Part shown: positions 61,331 through 64,000 of the stretch, in pieces
Layout of the letters: every line of letters begins with the position of its first letter
How positions within the stretch are numbered: position 1 is the stretch's first letter
NCBI RefSeq assembly: GCF_900184965.1
Contig: NZ_FXYA01000003.1
Span: 54,158 to 118,157 of the forward strand
Length of the DNA: 64,000 nucleotides
Reading direction: 5' to 3'
From: Akkermansia muciniphila
GTDB taxonomy: Bacteria; Verrucomicrobiota; Verrucomicrobiia; Verrucomicrobiales; Akkermansiaceae
The notes under the pieces: model-generated
Databases searched by the model: none
What the model was told of the DNA's origin: nothing
Seen by the model: the letters and a program-made list of their open reading frames with translations, nothing else
Program-made: the position numbers and the translations under genes

Positions 61331-61382
61331 GAGGGCCCGGAGGAAGGAGGCTGCGGGGAGCTTCCTTTCCCGTTTCTTCCTG

Positions 61383-64000
61383 TTAGAAGTCGTAGCGGTA
61401 GCCGACGCTTCCGTTCACCGAGCTGGACCCGTCACGGATGTCCGCGTTGCCGTTCACGAAGATGGTTCCTTTCGTCCCCACCGGCACGCTCAGCCCCGCT
61501 CCGAGCTGCAACGCCGTCGTTCCCGCTTTCGCCCCTCTCACGCTTTGCGTGAAGCCGGGGTTGCCCAGCAGGGAGACGTTTGTTTCTCCCCTCCGGTCTC
61601 CCAGGTCCTGCGCCGCGTTGATCCGGATTTCCCCCAGCGCTTCTCGTCCGAAGATGTTGCTGCCTATCAGACCCATCCAACGGCCGCCCAGCGCCAGCGT
61701 CCCCGTCGTCCAGTCCTGCCGGCCGACGTTCAGGCCCGCGTTGCCCGCTCCCGTTTCCTCATAGCCGTCCATCCGCGTCGTCACCACCGAGGCGTTGAAC
61801 AGCGGCTGCAGCACGCTGCTGCGGTTTTCGTCAAGGTAGATGTCGCAGGTGAGTTCGTACATGGCTCCAAGGCCCCACCCGCTGGTGCTGCCCTGCGTGC
61901 TGTAGCTTCCTTCCCCGTAGTTGACCGTGCGGTTGAGTTTCGCGTCGTTCCATCCTCCCGTCAGGATGAGCGTGTGCGCCCAGCGTTTGCTCTGATAGCG
62001 CCCGAAGAGGCTGGCGTAGTAGCTGTCCAGGTGGCCGTCGGCGCTGTCCGCCGCGCTGGCCGTCAGGTCGCCGTAGCTGGCCGTGAAGGCCGCTCCCACG
62101 GTGACGCGGTCGCTGAGGTCCGCGTCCATGCCCACAGTACCTCCCCAGGTGGTGAGCCGGTAGCCGCTTTCATCTCCCCGGGTGTCGAGCTGGGCGTAGG
62201 AGCCCGTGCCTTCCATCCACATGTGGAAGCGGGGGAGGTCGTCGTTGACGTAGGCGGGGTTGACGCCCATGAGGGTGGTCCGGTTGCGGATCCAGCCCAT
62301 CTGGTCGCGCAGGGCGTCCCGCTGCGCCGTACCCAGCGCGTTGACTGTGCTTCCCGACACCGCTGCCATAGCCCTGGATGCTCCCGCCAGGTCGGAATGA
62401 TCTCCCGTAACCATGGTGCTGATGGAATGCATCACCTGCCCAAGCTGGGAAGTGGCATCCAGATTATTCTTGGCCTCCCACAGAAGGTCGGAACCTGCTC
62501 CGGAATTATGGGAGTTCACCGCAGGCGTAAAAATATTGTCCTGCTGCACCGTGGCATTCAGCACAATATGATTGCCCTCCCGGCTCATGGTCGCATCCTT
62601 GTAATAAACGGCAAACAGGCCGGAAGTTCCCACGGATATGGATTCTCCCTCCGCCAGGCCGTCAATCGTGTCCGCTGTCATCAGAACCACGCCGTCCAGA
62701 CTGTCATACGTTCCCAGCCCCGTGTTGCCTTCCATATTGGCAAGCGAGAACCCCGCCCCATTCCCGATGGTGATGGAATCCGCCATCAGCATAGCGGAGC
62801 CGAAAGGATCCGCCGCGCTTAGATTATAAACGAATTCCGTCGTAGAACCGCTTTGGAAATCAATGCTGCCGACGTTTAAGGAGGTATTGGAGTCTCCGGC
62901 TTCATGTCCAATGGCTTCAATACGCAGGGCGCCGGCAGAACCTACTGCAACATTCCGGTAATCAAGCGAGGGAGCGGCAGAGGTGCCTTTCAATACCAGC
63001 GTCCCCCCTCCATGAACGCCCAGGTCATACGTAGAGCTTCCCGTCTGCATTACCTGGGTCACGCTGCCGGATACGTCAATGCGCCCCTCACCATCCAACG
63101 TACCGGAGAAAGAACCGTTTCTGGCGGAAGCGGAAGAGACAGACAGGGCGCCGCCGTTCAACGCCAGCATTCCGGAACCGGAGAGGGACTGGATAGATTT
63201 TTCCCCAGTCCCGGACAGGCTCAGCGTTCCGTTCAGCGTCACGGAAGTTCCGGACAGGCCGGCTTCCCCCGTCAGGGAGAGGGAGGAACCTTCCTGAATA
63301 TTCAAACTCCCCGCTCCGGAAATGGAAGTCTCCTGATCCAGGACGGAATCCCCAGCGGTTCTGAATATTCCCCCCGCAGCAATTTCCAGGGAACCGCCTT
63401 CATCTTCATCCGACAGAGTGGCTGTGACAGTCCCTCCAATCACGGTGCGCGCCATTGCATCTGCAGAAGCGGAGGCCAGAGTCAGCGTGCCGACATTGTT
63501 GGCGCTTCCGTTCAGTTCCAGCGTGCCTTCTTTAACAACAACCGCATTGGGGGTATTGACATTGCCATTCAGCGCCAAGGTCTTTTCTCCCGTCTTGATC
63601 AGGTCCGTGCCGTCACCGTTCACGGTAAGATTGCCGTTGAACACGGAGTCGTTCAGATCGTTCGCAAGTTCGATTTCCAGGGAACCGTCTCCGGCGGCAT
63701 TCACCGCCAGGTTACCCGTGCTGCTGGTGCCGGAGGAAAGATGCCGGATAACAGTCTTGTCCGTATTGGCTGCGGGTACGTCAAAATTCAGGGTGAGATT
63801 CGTGTCCACAATCACCTGCGCATAGGAATTCAGGGCCGGAATTTCCGTTACTGAGGAACCGTCTGCGGAAGCGATATAAATCTGGTCCGTTCTTCCGGAA
63901 ATGATAATGCTGCCGCCATCCACTCCCTGGATGCCAAAGCCCAGGCTTTCCAGCGTAGCATTAAACGTAAGATGCCGGTTGAGCCATGCCACCAGGCCGC
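61383..64000 (-). CDS. Autotransporter, C-terminal part (5' end outside window)
   Basis: At least 872 aa; the frame is open to the right edge. The N-terminal visible part is a passenger rich in Gly, Ser, Asn and Leu with PATR-like beta-helix turns (KEGTLELNGSANNVGTL, GSLEIAAGGIFRTAG, GTLVLKGTSAAPS). From about residue 575 (near 62270) comes an autotransporter beta-barrel: WMEGTGSYAQLDTRGDESGY, TWGGTVGMDADLSDRVTVG, GWGLGAMYELT, VPVGTKGTIFVNGNADIRDG and the end SVGYRYDF with C-terminal Phe. The barrel region is visibly more GC-rich than the passenger. The protein should insert in the outer membrane and display the passenger outside; the passenger's role, such as adhesion, cannot be read. Confidence 0.93.
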   Translation of the reverse strand, partial: GLVAWLNRHLTFNATLESLGFGIQGVDGGSIIISGRTDQIYIASADGSSVTEIPALNSYAQVIVDTNLTLNFDVPAANTDKTVIRHLSSGTSSTGNLAVNAAGDGSLEIELANDLNDSVFNGNLTVNGDGTDLIKTGEKTLALNGNVNTPNAVVVKEGTLELNGSANNVGTLTLASASADAMARTVIGGTVTATLSDEDEGGSLEIAAGGIFRTAGDSVLDQETSISGAGSLNIQEGSSLSLTGEAGLSGTSVTLNGTLSLSGTGEKSIQSLSGSGMLALNGGALSVSSASARNGSFSGTLDGEGRIDVSGSVTQVMQTGSSTYDLGVHGGGTLVLKGTSAAPSLDYRNVAVGSAGALRIEAIGHEAGDSNTSLNVGSIDFQSGSTTEFVYNLSAADPFGSAMLMADSITIGNGAGFSLANMEGNTGLGTYDSLDGVVLMTADTIDGLAEGESISVGTSGLFAVYYKDATMSREGNHIVLNATVQQDNIFTPAVNSHNSGAGSDLLWEAKNNLDATSQLGQVMHSISTMVTGDHSDLAGASRAMAAVSGSTVNALGTAQRDALRDQMGWIRNRTTLMGVNPAYVNDDLPRFHMWMEGTGSYAQLDTRGDESGYRLTTWGGTVGMDADLSDRVTVGAAFTASYGDLTASAADSADGHLDSYYASLFGRYQSKRWAHTLILTGGWNDAKLNRTVNYGEGSYSTQGSTSGWGLGAMYELTCDIYLDENRSSVLQPLFNASVVTTRMDGYEETGAGNAGLNVGRQDWTTGTLALGGRWMGLIGSNIFGREALGEIRINAAQDLGDRRGETNVSLLGNPGFTQSVRGAKAGTTALQLGAGLSVPVGTKGTIFVNGNADIRDGSSSVNGSVGYRYDF

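Noticed and set aside
1-64000. tRNA or rRNA genes
   Set aside because: I saw no T-loop GGTTCGAATCC-type sequence with a matching acceptor stem and no rRNA core sequence; a covariance search would be decisive.

Overview
The window looks like chromosomal DNA of a mucin- or host-associated Verrucomicrobiota bacterium, most likely Akkermansia or a close relative. This is inferred from gene content: a secreted sulfatase, a PATR-type autotransporter, a Bat operon, an HprK/HPr/EI trio without permeases, an exosortase-associated-type CPBP protease, many genes without a clear Shine-Dalgarno, and a GC content judged by eye in the mid-50s percent. I could not run a database search. Nearly all of it is densely coding. 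I see no rRNA, tRNA, CRISPR array, transposase, integrase or phage gene.

Layout. 1-3.0 kb: the 3' end of a Bat operon (a BatC-like tail carrying a 12-bp minisatellite, then a BatD-BatE fusion). 3.4-9.3 kb, minus strand: an internally deleted aldo/keto reductase, glycyl-tRNA synthetase, a YdcF-like protein, a CPBP protease, an aminotransferase and an Lrp/AsnC regulator. 9.6-13.1 kb: a large SNF2-family helicase. 13.2-14.5 kb: an ApaG-domain protein and an unknown exported protein. 14.7-20.2 kb, plus strand: a cellulose-synthase-like GT2, an L,D-transpeptidase lipoprotein, YqgE/AlgH, YggS and a dynamin-like membrane GTPase. 20.2-23.0 kb, minus: 5-formyl-THF cyclo-ligase, an ABC ATPase and an M20 peptidase. 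23.2-30.0 kb, plus: hprK-ptsH-ptsI, sulfatase, argF, SufE and a PEGA lipoprotein. 30.1-32.1 kb: a eukaryote-like glycogen branching enzyme.

32.2-40.7 kb is the most unusual part. It is a locus for phospho-decorated glycans, with three LicD-family phosphotransferases, two TagD-like cytidylyltransferases (one fused to a Gfo/Idh/MocA oxidoreductase), a GT32-like glycosyltransferase, an ornithine-cyclodeaminase-family enzyme and a broken nucleotidyltransferase-aminotransferase. Both divergent intergenic regions of the locus carry a shared 23-bp motif. One of them has two copies in inverted orientation around a 135-bp AT-rich segment that carries the -35 of a promoter. This could be an invertible switch or a pair of operators. 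The broken gene has a frameshift at a CGTG tandem repeat, and one extra repeat unit would restore the expected reading frame. I read the locus as a phase-variable or decaying surface-glycan modification system; that is inference.

40.7-64 kb: small envelope proteins, a methyltransferase, a UDP-sugar pyrophosphorylase gene overlapped by a membrane protein and an ArfB-like release factor, coaD, dxr, a DUF418 protein, thrS-infC (ThrRS lacks the TGS domain; rpmI-rplT are absent), an unknown exported protein, hemB, a two-component system, UDP-glucuronate decarboxylase, an acyl-ACP thioesterase, and the C-terminal part of an autotransporter that runs off the right edge.
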